Shown here: positions 24,584 to 33,041 of the stretch, one piece after another
Layout: each line of letters opens with the position of its first letter
How positions within the stretch are numbered: the first letter of the stretch is position 1
Source: Haloarcula halophila
GTDB taxonomy: Archaea > Halobacteriota > Halobacteria > Halobacteriales > Haloarculaceae
Length of the DNA stretch: 64,000 nucleotides
Direction of reading: 5' to 3'
Assembly (NCBI RefSeq): GCF_029278565.1
Contig: NZ_CP119560.1
Location: forward strand, 248,001-312,000
Notes under the pieces: model-generated
The model's database searches: none
What the model was told of the DNA's origin: nothing
What the model saw: the letters and a program-made list of their open reading frames with translations, nothing else
Made by a program: the position numbers and the translations under genes

Positions 24584-25453
24584 TCACACTCCGTGGACCC
24601 GTTCGAACGTCCGGTGAGCCAGATACGAATAGTCCCGTGCCGAGAGGAACGGCGCTTCCTCGACCCACGACAGACAGGCCTCGTACTCGGCCCAGTCGTC
24701 CATCCACGGGTAGTCAGACCCGAGCAGCAGACGGTCGGGGCCGAACCAGTCCGCGAGCTTGCGAACGTAGCCCCACAGATCTTCGTAGGGCCAGTTCTCC
24801 TCGCTTGAGCGGGGGAGCGAGCTTACTTTGACCGCGACGTTGTCGTGGTCGGCCACCGCCTCGAAACCCGTCCAGGGCGCGGCATCCGGGGCCGTCGTCT
24901 CGTCGGGAAACGCCATGTGATCGACGACCAGTTGCACCTCCGGGTGCCGTTCCGCGAGGGTTGCGACCATCGAGAGCTGTTCGGCCTTCGGGAAGACGAA
25001 CACGGTCGTCCCCAGCCGGGCGGCCTCGTCCCAGACCGGTGCCAGTTCGTCGTCGAGAATCCAGTCGGCGGTCCGGTTCAGTTCCGTCGAGTGCTCCTCG
25101 TAGTCGAGACACGCGTGCATCCGGACGCCCAGCATCCGGTCGTGGCCGACGACACGGCGCAGCGCCGCCCGCACCTCGTCGGGGTCGCCGTAGAAGTCCA
25201 TCAGGCCGACCCCCCACAGACGGTCCGGGTACGCCTCGATTGACCGCATCGTGTACTCGTTGGCCCGGACGCCGCGGCCGTACATCGGCGTCGTCACCGT
25301 CACTGCCTCCTCGACGCCGGCAGCGTCCATGTCCTCGATCAGATCGTGGGCGGTGTAAGGCCCCTCCCAGCCCGGCGGGAGGACCCTCTCGGACCAGGGC
25401 AGTTCCGCGGTGTCCGGTCCCCAGGTGTGGGTGTGGGTGTCGACGAGACGCAT
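24584..25453 (-). CDS. Amidohydrolase-2 family sugar lactonase candidate
   Basis: 289-residue TIM-barrel metal hydrolase. The HxH metal site is in RLVDTHTHTWGPD at the N-terminus. Later metal and catalytic residues fit H in GVRMHACLDYEEHSTE, H in LVVDHMAFPDET and D in RLLLGSDYPWMDD. The family includes L-rhamnono- and L-fucono-lactonases. The ATG at 25453 is 2 bases after the stop of the SDR gene, so the two form one operon: sugar 1-dehydrogenase then lactonase. This gives the window a second lactonase of a different fold from the SMP-30 protein. Lactonase function is inferred from context; a decarboxylase is an alternative for this superfamily. Confidence 0.8.
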   Translation of the reverse strand: MRLVDTHTHTWGPDTAELPWSERVLPPGWEGPYTAHDLIEDMDAAGVEEAVTVTTPMYGRGVRANEYTMRSIEAYPDRLWGVGLMDFYGDPDEVRAALRRVVGHDRMLGVRMHACLDYEEHSTELNRTADWILDDELAPVWDEAARLGTTVFVFPKAEQLSMVATLAERHPEVQLVVDHMAFPDETTAPDAAPWTGFEAVADHDNVAVKVSSLPRSSEENWPYEDLWGYVRKLADWFGPDRLLLGSDYPWMDDWAEYEACLSWVEEAPFLSARDYSYLAHRTFERVHGV

Positions 25454-25455
25454 GG

Positions 25456-26262
25456 TCACTCCAGGTTGCCGCCCCCGCTGACACGGACGATGTCGCCGAC
25501 GACGTAGTCAGCGCGGTCGCTCGCGAGCCACAGCACCGCGTCGGCGAGGTCCTCGGGCTGTCCGAGCCGGCCCAGCGGCCGTTGCTCGCCCCGGGCTCGC
25601 AGTATCTCGTCGGCCGTCCGGTCGGGGTGGTCCGTCGCCTCCTGTTCGGCCTCGTGGCGGAGCTGTGCCGTCTCGGTCACGTCGGTCGAGACGGCGTTCA
25701 TCCGGATACCGTGTTCGGCCAGTTCCTGAGCCATCCGCCACGTGAGGCCGTTGATACTGGTCTTCGAGATGCCGTACAGCCCGAACGGACCCGTCCGGCG
25801 GTCGCCGGCCTGGCTCGTGTGGTTGACGATACAGCCCTCGATGTCCTCGTCGATCATGTGCCGGGCGACCCGCTTTGCGGCGTAGTACTGTGCGCGGACG
25901 TTGACGGCCATCGTGTGGTTCCACTGTTCGAGGTCCGAATCGACCAGCGACTCCTCCTCCGGCCAGACGGCCGCGTTGTTGACGAGCAGGTCGACCTGGC
26001 CGAACTCGTCGATGGTCCGGTCGACGAGCGTATCGATGTCGTCGGTCGACCCGACATCCGCTGAGATACCGACGACGCGACCCGAGCCCCGGTCGCCGAG
26101 TTCCTCGGCGGTCGACTCCACAGCCGACTCCGTCCGGGAGTTGACGACGACGTTGGCGTCGGCGTCGGCCAGTCCAGCGGCGATTCCCCGACCGATTCCC
26201 TTCGTGGAACCGGTAACAATTGCGGTCTCACCGCTGAAGTCGTAGCTGGTGTGTCCGACCAT
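25456..26262 (-). CDS. Short-chain dehydrogenase/reductase (sugar 1-dehydrogenase candidate)
   Basis: 268-residue classical SDR. It shows TGSTKGIGRGIAAGL (about 16-30), NNAAVWPEE (about 96), and the catalytic S/Y/K in NHTSQAGDRRTGPFGLYGIS and its following Lys. The terminal part ASDRADYVVGDIVRVSGGG is the usual family ending. I prefer the ATG at 26262 (MVGHTSYDFSGET); an in-frame start 36 bases upstream adds a basic tail foreign to this organism. It precedes the amidohydrolase lactonase with 2 bases between. It is divergent from the enolase-superfamily gene, so the two transcripts can be co-regulated. Substrate probably an aldose. Confidence 0.87.
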   Translation of the reverse strand: MVGHTSYDFSGETAIVTGSTKGIGRGIAAGLADADANVVVNSRTESAVESTAEELGDRGSGRVVGISADVGSTDDIDTLVDRTIDEFGQVDLLVNNAAVWPEEESLVDSDLEQWNHTMAVNVRAQYYAAKRVARHMIDEDIEGCIVNHTSQAGDRRTGPFGLYGISKTSINGLTWRMAQELAEHGIRMNAVSTDVTETAQLRHEAEQEATDHPDRTADEILRARGEQRPLGRLGQPEDLADAVLWLASDRADYVVGDIVRVSGGGNLE

Positions 26263-26313
26263 GCAGGGTGGATACTCGCCACGGCGAAATGAAACCACCG
26301 GTGGAAGGCCCCA

Positions 26314-26321
26314 TGTTTATC
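26314..26321 (+). promoter_or_regulatory. TATA box of the enolase-superfamily/Gfo-Idh operon
   Basis: TGTTTATC lies about 29 bases before the ATG at 26347. On the opposite strand, TTTCATTT near 26287-26294 could serve the divergent SDR gene. Confidence 0.45.
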
Positions 26322-26346
26322 TCCCCCGGTGTCACAAGGATAGAGT

Positions 26347-27522
26347 ATGGCGCCAGAGATAACTAGCATCGAGTCCGTCGAGTTCGCCTATCCGATCGAG
26401 GACGTCGGGACAGACCAACACGGGTTCAACCTGGTGTACGAACCGGGTTCGGTCACCGAGCGGAAACTGTTCGGCCTGAAGATCCACACTGACGAGGGGA
26501 TCACCGGGGAGTACGTCGGCGGCAACTCTCCCGGTGCAGCCCAGATCAACACCTTCGCCGACTACCTCGTCGGGAAGAACCCGCTGGACCGGGAGCGACA
26601 CTGGAGCGAGGTGAAACGGGCGCTCCGGAAGTACGACCGGATGGGGATCGGCCCCATCGACATCGCCCTGTGGGACTACGCCGGCAAGAAGTACGACGCC
26701 CCCATCCACGAACTGCTCGGGACCTACCGGACGCGGTTCCCCGCCTACGCCTCGACCTATCACGGGGACGAGAACGGCGGGCTGGACACGCCGGAGGCCT
26801 TCGCCGACTTCGCCGAGGAGTGTCACTCGATGGGGTACGGCGGTTTCAAGATCCACGGCTGGGGCGGCAGCGAGGGGTCCCGCGACCTCGACCGCGAGGT
26901 CGACGCGGTCCACGCCGTCGGCGAGCGCGTCGGCGACGAGATGGACCTGATGCACGATCCCGCCTGCGAACTAGAGACCTACGCCGACGCCCTGAAACTC
27001 GGTCGCGCGCTCGACGAGGAGGGCTTTTTCTGGTACGAGGACCCCTACCGCGACGGCGGGGTCTCCCAGCATGCCCACCGGAAACTCCGACAGACCCTCG
27101 ACACTCCCATCCTCCAGACCGAGCACGTCCGGGGCCTGGAGCCGGCAACCGACTTCGCCGCCAACGAGTCGACCGACTTCCTGCGGGCAGATCCCGAGTA
27201 CGACGGCGGGATCACCGGCGCGATGAAGCGGGCGAAGGTGGCCGAAGGGTTCGGGATGGACGTGGAGTTCCACGCGCCGGGACCGGCCCAGCGACACTGT
27301 ATCGCGGCGATCCGCAACACGAACTACTACGAACTCGCCCTGGTCCACCCCGACTGTCCGAACACCCAGCCGCCGGTGTACGAGGGCGGCTACTCGGACA
27401 TGCTCGATACGGTCGACGACGACGGCATGGTCGAGGTCCCCGAGGGGCCGGGCCTGGGCGTCGACTACGACTGGGACTACATCGAGGCAAACGCCACCGG
27501 CAGCGTCCACACCTACGAGTGA
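26347..27522 (+). CDS. Enolase-superfamily sugar-acid dehydratase, divergent type
   Basis: 391-residue mandelate-racemase-like enzyme with an intact barrel layout. Second-strand residues read GGFKIHGWGG (about 166) instead of the usual KxK. Metal ligands fit D in MHDPACEL (about 202), E in WYEDPYRDGG (about 231) and E in ILQTEHVRG (about 258). D in DPEYDGGITG (about 282) and H in EFHAPGPAQ (about 308) give the likely acid/base pair. It should dehydrate an aldonate to a 2-keto-3-deoxy acid. It differs from the copy at 8194 and does not look like the XacD xylonate dehydratase I know from Haloferax. One base separates it from the Gfo/Idh gene. Pentonate or L-fuconate are candidate substrates. 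Confidence 0.8.
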   Translation: MAPEITSIESVEFAYPIEDVGTDQHGFNLVYEPGSVTERKLFGLKIHTDEGITGEYVGGNSPGAAQINTFADYLVGKNPLDRERHWSEVKRALRKYDRMGIGPIDIALWDYAGKKYDAPIHELLGTYRTRFPAYASTYHGDENGGLDTPEAFADFAEECHSMGYGGFKIHGWGGSEGSRDLDREVDAVHAVGERVGDEMDLMHDPACELETYADALKLGRALDEEGFFWYEDPYRDGGVSQHAHRKLRQTLDTPILQTEHVRGLEPATDFAANESTDFLRADPEYDGGITGAMKRAKVAEGFGMDVEFHAPGPAQRHCIAAIRNTNYYELALVHPDCPNTQPPVYEGGYSDMLDTVDDDGMVEVPEGPGLGVDYDWDYIEANATGSVHTYE

Positions 27523-27523
27523 T

Positions 27524-28621
27524 ATGACCTACAGAGCTGGCATCATCGGGACTGGCGGGATCGCCGGGATGGGTATCCTCGGGATGCACGACGAGGAAGA
27601 CATCGGCCAGAAGAAGGTCAAGGCCAGCCACGCCGGAGGGTACGACGCGACCGAGGGCGTCGAACTGGTTGCCGTCGCCGACGTCGACGAGGAGAAACTC
27701 GACCGGTTCGGTGAGGCCTGGGAGATTCCATCCGACAGGCGGTACGTCGGCCACGAGTCGATGCTCGCGGCGGAGGACCTCGATATGGTCTCGGTCTGTA
27801 CGCCGTCGTATCTCCACGCGGACCACGTCATCGACGCCGCCGAATCGGCGGCCGATCCCGGGCTGATCTGGTGTGAGAAGCCCATCGCTTCCTCGGTCAG
27901 CGACGCCGAGGAGATGGTCGCCGTCTGCGAGGAGACGGAGACGGAACTGCTGATCAACCACTCGTTCCGGTTCACGACGAAACTCCAGCAGCTCAGGGAG
28001 CTCATTCAGAACGAGAATCTCCTGGGCGAGGTCCACTCCGTCGCTACACAGTTCCGGATGGAACTGTTGCGCAACTCCACACACCTGCTTGACACGCTGG
28101 TGTATCTGCTAGACGCCCGTGCGGAGCGCGTCTCCGGCTACATCACCGGCGAGAACGAGGCAGTCGATTCGCTGAAAGCGGGGGAGCGTGTCGACGACGC
28201 CGGCGGCGGCGGGTTCGTCGTGATGGACGACGGGAGCTTCGTCACGATCGACTGCACGATCCCTCGGGAGGCGTCCTCGATGACGCTCCAGTTCGTCGGC
28301 AGCGAGGGCAAACTCTACCTCAACAACGACGACGGGGAGTGGCGGTACTGGCGGCTCGACGACGGCACCCACGTCGAGGCCGACCTGCCGGGAATCGAGA
28401 GTGCCTGGACGTGGGACGAGGACTACCGCGACGCCTTCGCCAACGCCGCTGGCGACGCCGTGGCTGTCCTGGACGGGGCCATCGAGAACCCCTCGACGGG
28501 TGAGGAGGCGACCCGATCGCTGGAGATCATCGCCGGCTTCTACATCTCTCACTACACCGGCGGACAGGTGTCGGTCCCGCTGGACCGCCCGCTTCGGGAC
28601 GTGAATATCACCTCCTGGTAA
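27524..28621 (+). CDS. Gfo/Idh/MocA-family oxidoreductase (sugar dehydrogenase candidate)
   Basis: 365-residue enzyme with an N-terminal Rossmann fold (AGIIGTGGIAGMGI, about 4-17) and the conserved EKP in WCEKPIASS (about 120). A C-terminal beta-sheet domain carries the His of RNSTHLLDTLVYLL (about 187). About 20 residues between the first strand and helix (around 18-45) are extra. These enzymes oxidise or reduce sugars at C1, C2 or other carbons with NAD(P). It directly follows the dehydratase gene with a single base between. It may be the aldose 1-dehydrogenase of a pentose pathway, but it is not obviously the XacA xylose dehydrogenase type. Confidence in family is high. Confidence 0.87.
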   Translation: MTYRAGIIGTGGIAGMGILGMHDEEDIGQKKVKASHAGGYDATEGVELVAVADVDEEKLDRFGEAWEIPSDRRYVGHESMLAAEDLDMVSVCTPSYLHADHVIDAAESAADPGLIWCEKPIASSVSDAEEMVAVCEETETELLINHSFRFTTKLQQLRELIQNENLLGEVHSVATQFRMELLRNSTHLLDTLVYLLDARAERVSGYITGENEAVDSLKAGERVDDAGGGGFVVMDDGSFVTIDCTIPREASSMTLQFVGSEGKLYLNNDDGEWRYWRLDDGTHVEADLPGIESAWTWDEDYRDAFANAAGDAVAVLDGAIENPSTGEEATRSLEIIAGFYISHYTGGQVSVPLDRPLRDVNITSW

Positions 28622-28677
28622 CTCAGGCCCACGAGAGCGGGCGGAAGTGTTTTTTCGGCTCGGCGCTCAACGTCGGT

Positions 28678-28935
28678 ATGCCTCCCGACGCCGACCGCGT
28701 CGTGCTCGCCTACACCGGAGACGACGCCGTCGCCGAGGAACTACGCGAGACTGTCTACGTGCAGTACCTCCGCCGATCGAAGGCCGGTCCGGTGGCGGTC
28801 GGCGACGAGTGGACCGAGGTCGTGCCGGACGGCTGTGGCGAGACGACGGCAGTCACGCTCCGGGTGCGCGCAGTCGAGGGCGGCCACCGGATCGGCCCGG
28901 AGACGGCGTTCGACTACGAGCGGAGCGACGGCTGA
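28678..28935 (+). CDS. Small acidic protein of unknown function
   Basis: 85 residues, acidic, beginning MPPDADRVVLAYTGDDAVAE. Codon choice and charge fit a real haloarchaeal gene. A T-rich stretch (GTGTTTTTT, about 28647-28655) lies about 27 bases upstream as a possible promoter. It has no signal peptide, membrane span or cysteine pair beyond one Cys. It ends 6 bases before the stop of the convergent FAH-family gene. I do not recognise the family. Confidence 0.6.
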   Translation: MPPDADRVVLAYTGDDAVAEELRETVYVQYLRRSKAGPVAVGDEWTEVVPDGCGETTAVTLRVRAVEGGHRIGPETAFDYERSDG

Positions 28936-28941
28936 CCGGGA

Positions 28942-29808
28942 TCAGACAGTCGTCACGTCGTTCGTGAGGCCACCGATGTTTTCGATGTCGATGTGGATCT
29001 CGTCGGCCGGTGTCAGCGTGAACCCTTCCTCCGGAACGAGCGAGGTCCCCGTCAGGAGGACTGCCGACTCGGGGACGGTGTTGTGCCGACGGAGGTACGA
29101 GACCAACTCCTCGCAGGTCCGGACCATCTCCCCGGTCGAGGTCTCCCCCTCGTAGACCGTCTCGCCGTCGCGTTCGACGGTCATCGTCATCGTGAGATCG
29201 TGAGGGTCCCCGACGGCATCGGGTGTCGCGACACACGGGCCGAGCGAACAGCAGCGGTCGTACACTTTCGCCTGCGGGAGATAGAGCGGGTTCTGGCCCT
29301 CGATAGAGCGGCTGCTCACGTCGTTGCCGACGGTGTAGCCGACGATATCGCCCTCGTAGAGGACGATCCCCAGTTCGGGTTCGGGGACGTTCCATTCGGA
29401 GTCCCCACGGACACCGACGGCGTCGCCCGGACCGACCACTCGGTCCCAGGTCGCCTTGAAGAACACCTCCGGACGCTCGGCGCCGTAGACATCGAGATAC
29501 ATCTCCGGCATCCCGCTCTCCGCTTCGCGGGCCTGCTCGCTGATCTCGTAAGTGACCCCCGCCGCCCACACCTCGTCGACGAGAGTCGGGACACCGACGG
29601 CCGTCTCCTCCGGAACAGCGATCGTCTCGGTCGCGTCGATGAGGTCGCTGGCCACCTCGTCGACGGTCCGATCGCTCACGTTCGCGACGTACGCGAGGTC
29701 TTCGAACGCTGTCACGTTCGGCCGGACGGCAGTCAGGTCGTAGGCGTCGGCGCCCGCCCTGGCAACGAGGCGGGGACCGCCGGCTCCGACTGTCCGATAA
29801 TATCGCAT
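28942..29808 (-). CDS. KdaD/XacE-type 2-keto-3-deoxy-pentonate dehydratase (FAH family)
   Basis: 288-residue FAH-family enzyme. The diagnostic block reads RPEVFFKATWDRVVGPGDAV, then SEWNVPEPELGIVLYEGDIV and GNDVSSRSIEGQNPLYLPQA. This closely recalls 2-keto-3-deoxy-D-arabinonate dehydratase of Sulfolobus and XacE of Haloferax, with the metal acids in EPELG. The reaction gives 2,5-dioxopentanoate (alpha-ketoglutarate semialdehyde), the substrate of the aldehyde dehydrogenase encoded divergently. The ATG at 29808 fits the family start (MRYYRTVGAGG). The inverted repeat GCATCG/CGATGC in the shared upstream region may be an operator. Function assigned with good confidence from motif memory. Confidence 0.85.
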   Translation of the reverse strand: MRYYRTVGAGGPRLVARAGADAYDLTAVRPNVTAFEDLAYVANVSDRTVDEVASDLIDATETIAVPEETAVGVPTLVDEVWAAGVTYEISEQAREAESGMPEMYLDVYGAERPEVFFKATWDRVVGPGDAVGVRGDSEWNVPEPELGIVLYEGDIVGYTVGNDVSSRSIEGQNPLYLPQAKVYDRCCSLGPCVATPDAVGDPHDLTMTMTVERDGETVYEGETSTGEMVRTCEELVSYLRRHNTVPESAVLLTGTSLVPEEGFTLTPADEIHIDIENIGGLTNDVTTV

Positions 29809-29892
29809 ACGTTTGACTGTGGTGGGCATCGACTTGTCGGTTCCGATGCTCGTCCCAAAGCTTCTCGTAAGTCGACCGCGTCAGTGCGGTTG

Positions 29893-31335
29893 ATGACGGA
29901 AACTTACCACAACTACGTGGACGGCGAATGGGTCGCCGCTGACACCGGGGAGACCTTCACGGTCCACAACCCTGCAGACCGATCGGACATCGTCGGCGAG
30001 TTCCAGCAGTCGGGGACAGCGGACGCCGAGGCGGCCGTCGAAGCCGCTGCCGGGGCGAGCACAGCGTGGGCCGACACGCCTGGCCCGGAGCGGGGGCGCG
30101 TTCTGCGCGCGACCGGGCAGAACCTCGCGGACCGCAAGGACGAACTCACCGAGACACTCGTCCGCGAGGAGGGGAAGGCCCGGCCCGAGGCGGCCGGCGA
30201 GGTCCAGCGCGCCATCGACATCTTCGCGTACTACGGCGCGAAAGCCAGCGACCTCGGGGGCACGGTGAAAGCCTCCAGCAGCGAGAACACGCGGCTGTAC
30301 ACGGTGAACGAACCACTGGGTGTCGCGGGTCTCATCACCCCGTGGAACTACCCGGTTGCCATCCCGGCTTGGAAGATCGCGCCGGCCCTGGCGACGGGGA
30401 ACACGATCGTGTTCAAGCCGGCCTCGCAAGCCCCCAACGTCTCGCGGAAGCTCGTCGAGTGTCTGGACGAAGCCGGGCTCCCCGACGGTGTTCTCAACTA
30501 CGTCACCGGCCCCGGCAGCGAGGTCGGCAAAACCTTCTCGACACACGAGGCCGTCGACGCTGTCTCGTTCACGGGGAGTTCGGCGGTCGGCGACACCGTC
30601 GGCGACCAGGCACAGGAGACCGGCAAGCGGATCCAACTGGAGATGGGCGGCAAGAACCCCGCCGTCGTGATGCCCAGCGCCGACGTGGACGAGGCCGTCG
30701 ACATCGCCGCCAGCGGGGCCTTCGGCGTCACCGGACAGGCCTGTACGGCCACCTCGCGGGCGATTGTCCACGAGGATATCTACGACGAGTTCGTCGAGGG
30801 CGTCGTCGCCGCGGCCGAGGCCATCGAAGTCGGTCCGGGACTGGACGGGGCCGAGATGGGGCCGCAGGTCAGCGAGAGCGAACTCGACAGCACGCTGGAG
30901 TACGTCGACATCGGCGTCGACGAGGGAGCGACCCTGGAAACCGGCGGCGGTGAGGTCGACGCCGGCGACGGCTTCTTCGTCGAACCGGCCGTGTTCTCCG
31001 ATGTCGAGCCAGACATGCGGATCGCACAGGAGGAAATCTTCGGGCCGGTGCTTGCCGTCATCCCGGTCGGAAGCTACGAGGAGGCCGTCGAGGTCGCTAA
31101 CGGCGTTCGCTACGGCCTTTCGGCCAGTATCGTCACGCAGGACCTCTCTGAAGCCAACCAGTTCGTCGGGGATTCCGAATCCGGCGTCGTGAAAGTCAAC
31201 GAGAAGACGACCGGACTGGAGTTACACGTCCCCTTCGGCGGGATGAAAGACTCCTCCAGCGAGACCTACCGCGAACAGGGCGACGCCGGACTCGACTTCT
31301 ACACCATCTCGAAGACGGTGTACATGAACTACTGA
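29893..31335 (+). CDS. NAD(P)-dependent aldehyde dehydrogenase, likely 2,5-dioxopentanoate dehydrogenase
   Basis: 480-residue ALDH. Landmarks are TPWNYPVAIPAWKIAPALAT (about 150-169), VSFTGSSAVGDTV, catalytic Glu in LEMGGKNPAVV (about 250), catalytic Cys in GQACTATSRAIV (about 282) and EIFGPVLAVIPV (about 382). The start MTETYHNYVDGEWVA is typical of the family. Together with the divergent KdaD-type gene it would convert 2-keto-3-deoxy-pentonate to 2-oxoglutarate, feeding the TCA cycle (the XacF role in Haloferax). A perfect 8-bp hairpin follows its stop. Alternatives such as succinate-semialdehyde or lactaldehyde dehydrogenase cannot be excluded. Confidence 0.85.
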   Translation: MTETYHNYVDGEWVAADTGETFTVHNPADRSDIVGEFQQSGTADAEAAVEAAAGASTAWADTPGPERGRVLRATGQNLADRKDELTETLVREEGKARPEAAGEVQRAIDIFAYYGAKASDLGGTVKASSSENTRLYTVNEPLGVAGLITPWNYPVAIPAWKIAPALATGNTIVFKPASQAPNVSRKLVECLDEAGLPDGVLNYVTGPGSEVGKTFSTHEAVDAVSFTGSSAVGDTVGDQAQETGKRIQLEMGGKNPAVVMPSADVDEAVDIAASGAFGVTGQACTATSRAIVHEDIYDEFVEGVVAAAEAIEVGPGLDGAEMGPQVSESELDSTLEYVDIGVDEGATLETGGGEVDAGDGFFVEPAVFSDVEPDMRIAQEEIFGPVLAVIPVGSYEEAVEVANGVRYGLSASIVTQDLSEANQFVGDSESGVVKVNEKTTGLELHVPFGGMKDSSSETYREQGDAGLDFYTISKTVYMNY

Positions 31336-31376
31336 CGGGGCGCCTCCGAGGAGCGGTCCCGTCGAGGGAATCGGGA

Positions 31377-31400
31377 CAGGTCGATTTCCGACTCGACCTG
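31377..31400 (+). terminator. Hairpin downstream of the aldehyde dehydrogenase gene
   Basis: CAGGTCGA (31377-31384) pairs perfectly with TCGACCTG (31393-31400) around an 8-base loop, 42 bases after the stop. A terminator role is inferred. Confidence 0.5.
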
Positions 31401-31694
31401 GAACATCAAGACGGAGATCCCGATGACACCACGATAGAGCGGAACCCCTTCGAACGAGTGGGTCGAACGAACCAGTATTCGAGGACGCCTTCGGATAAAT
31501 AGAGGTGGATGTGAAGATATCGTCCGAAATATCCAGATGACATCTCGTAAATGGGTGGATAGATTCATTCACTCCGTGTTTGTGTCGGACTATGGCACTA
31601 CTGGAACTATATTAGGATGATTGTACCTAGAATCACGGATACTACTTCTAATATGCCCATCTATCTGTCTAAAACCTCAGCGGTAGGGAATGGG
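31401..31694. other. AT-rich convergent intergenic region with motif fragments
   Basis: With the hairpin before it, about 359 bases separate the convergent ALDH and amidohydrolase genes, unusually long for a 3'-3' gap. It holds TAGAGCGGAAC (31435-31445), the reverse complement of the core of the iclR-flanking motif. It also holds a direct repeat TCGAACGA separated by 5 bases (about 31451-31471) and a TATA-like GGATAAATAG (about 31493-31502). No coding frame with haloarchaeal character is present. A small RNA or gene remnant is possible. Confidence 0.4.
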
Positions 31695-33041
31695 TTACCG
31701 GTCCGAGGTGGGTCCGTCGCCCTCCGAGCGCATCCGTGGGTGGCTGAGATCGAGCGATTCCGCGACCTCGTTTGCCGACCGTCTGATCCCGTCCGCGTCT
31801 GCGCTCTTTACCTCACCGTCCTCCATGAGTACCTCGCCGTCGACCATCGTGAACTCGACATCGTCGCCCCGGGCAGCGAAGACGATGTACGACAGCACGT
31901 CGTAAAGCGGGGTCGCACGGGTTCCGTCGGCCGACAGACCGACGATATCGGCCCGCCAGCCGGGTTTCAGTTCGCCGAGGCGATCGAACCCGGCGGCTTT
32001 CGCCCCGTTTACCGTCGCCATCTCGAAGATGGTTTGGACCGGCGTCACCGTCGGATCGAGTCGATCGACCTTCTGGAGGGTGCTCGCCTGTTTCATCTCG
32101 GTGAACGGATCGAGCGTGTTGTTACAGGGCGGGCCGTCGTTGCCAAGCGCGACGTTGATCCCGCGGTCGAGATAGTCGACGATCGGGGCGATGCCACTCG
32201 CGAGCTTCATGTTCGAGGTCGGGCAGTGCGTGACGTTGGTCCCGGTCTCGGCCAGCAGTTCCCGTTCGGACTCGTCGGTCCAGACACAGTGTGCGAGGAC
32301 GACATCCTCGCCGGTGAGTCCGACCTCGTCGAGCCAGTGGATGTTCCGCTTCCCGGTGTCATCTTCGATGGTCTCGATCTCGTCGCGGGTCTCGCTGGCG
32401 TGGGTGTGGATGCGGACGCCGTCGTGTTCGTCCGCGAGTTCGCGTGCTCCCCTGAGACACGCTTCTGAACAGGACACGGCGAACCGTGGCGTCACGGCGT
32501 AGCGGATACGGTCGTCGAAACTTCGGTGGTAGTCCTCGATCAGCGTCTCCGTCCGGTCGAGACCGACCTGCGTCTCTTCGAGGAGCCCATCGGGCGCGTG
32601 CTGGTCCATCAGTACCTTCCCCAGCAGTCCCCGAATTCCCATGTCGCCGGCTGCCTGGAACGCACGGTGGGCGTGGTTGACCGAGAGGTGATCGACGACC
32701 GTCGTCGTCCCCGTCTCGATGAGTTCGAGATAGCCCAACCTGGCCGCGACTTCCATCTCGTCGGCCGTCAGCGACGCTTCCATCGGCAGGACGGCGTCGA
32801 ACAACCAATCGAGTAGCTCCTGGTCGTCCGAGAGACCCCGTCCGAGGCTCTGGACGGAGTGGATATGGCTCCCCACCAACCCCGGCATGACGACGCCGTA
32901 TCGCTTCGTCCTGTGGTCGGGATACTGATCGGCGAGCGAGGCCCGATCACCGACAGCAACGATCTCGGCCCCCTCGACGACGACAGCCCCGTCCTCGATG
33001 ACCGTCGTCGAATCCTGCAGGACGGTTCCTGATAGCAACAT
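31695..33041 (-). CDS. ATZ/TRZ-family amidohydrolase (purine or adenosine-type deaminase)
   Basis: 448-residue metal-dependent hydrolase. The HxH metal motif is in PGLVGSHIHSVQSLGRG (59-61). Further residues are H in RIHTHASET (about 212), H in VVLAHCVWTDE (about 250), the family block HCPTSNMKLASGIAP (about 270-284) and the metal Asp in ALGNDGPPCNNT (about 299). These match MTA/SAH deaminases, chlorohydrolases and related 8-oxoguanine or cytosine deaminases. Deamination of a purine or adenosyl compound is likely and fits the nucleobase permeases later in the window. The ATG at 33041 begins the usual MLLSGTVLQDS strand. The C-terminal ~30 residues are acidic. Exact substrate not decided. Confidence 0.82.
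   Translation of the reverse strand: MLLSGTVLQDSTTVIEDGAVVVEGAEIVAVGDRASLADQYPDHRTKRYGVVMPGLVGSHIHSVQSLGRGLSDDQELLDWLFDAVLPMEASLTADEMEVAARLGYLELIETGTTTVVDHLSVNHAHRAFQAAGDMGIRGLLGKVLMDQHAPDGLLEETQVGLDRTETLIEDYHRSFDDRIRYAVTPRFAVSCSEACLRGARELADEHDGVRIHTHASETRDEIETIEDDTGKRNIHWLDEVGLTGEDVVLAHCVWTDESERELLAETGTNVTHCPTSNMKLASGIAPIVDYLDRGINVALGNDGPPCNNTLDPFTEMKQASTLQKVDRLDPTVTPVQTIFEMATVNGAKAAGFDRLGELKPGWRADIVGLSADGTRATPLYDVLSYIVFAARGDDVEFTMVDGEVLMEDGEVKSADADGIRRSANEVAESLDLSHPRMRSEGDGPTSDR

Noticed and set aside
31329-31568. 79-codon minus-strand frame after the ALDH gene
   Set aside because: Non-acidic composition, overlaps the ALDH end and shows no recognisable motif.
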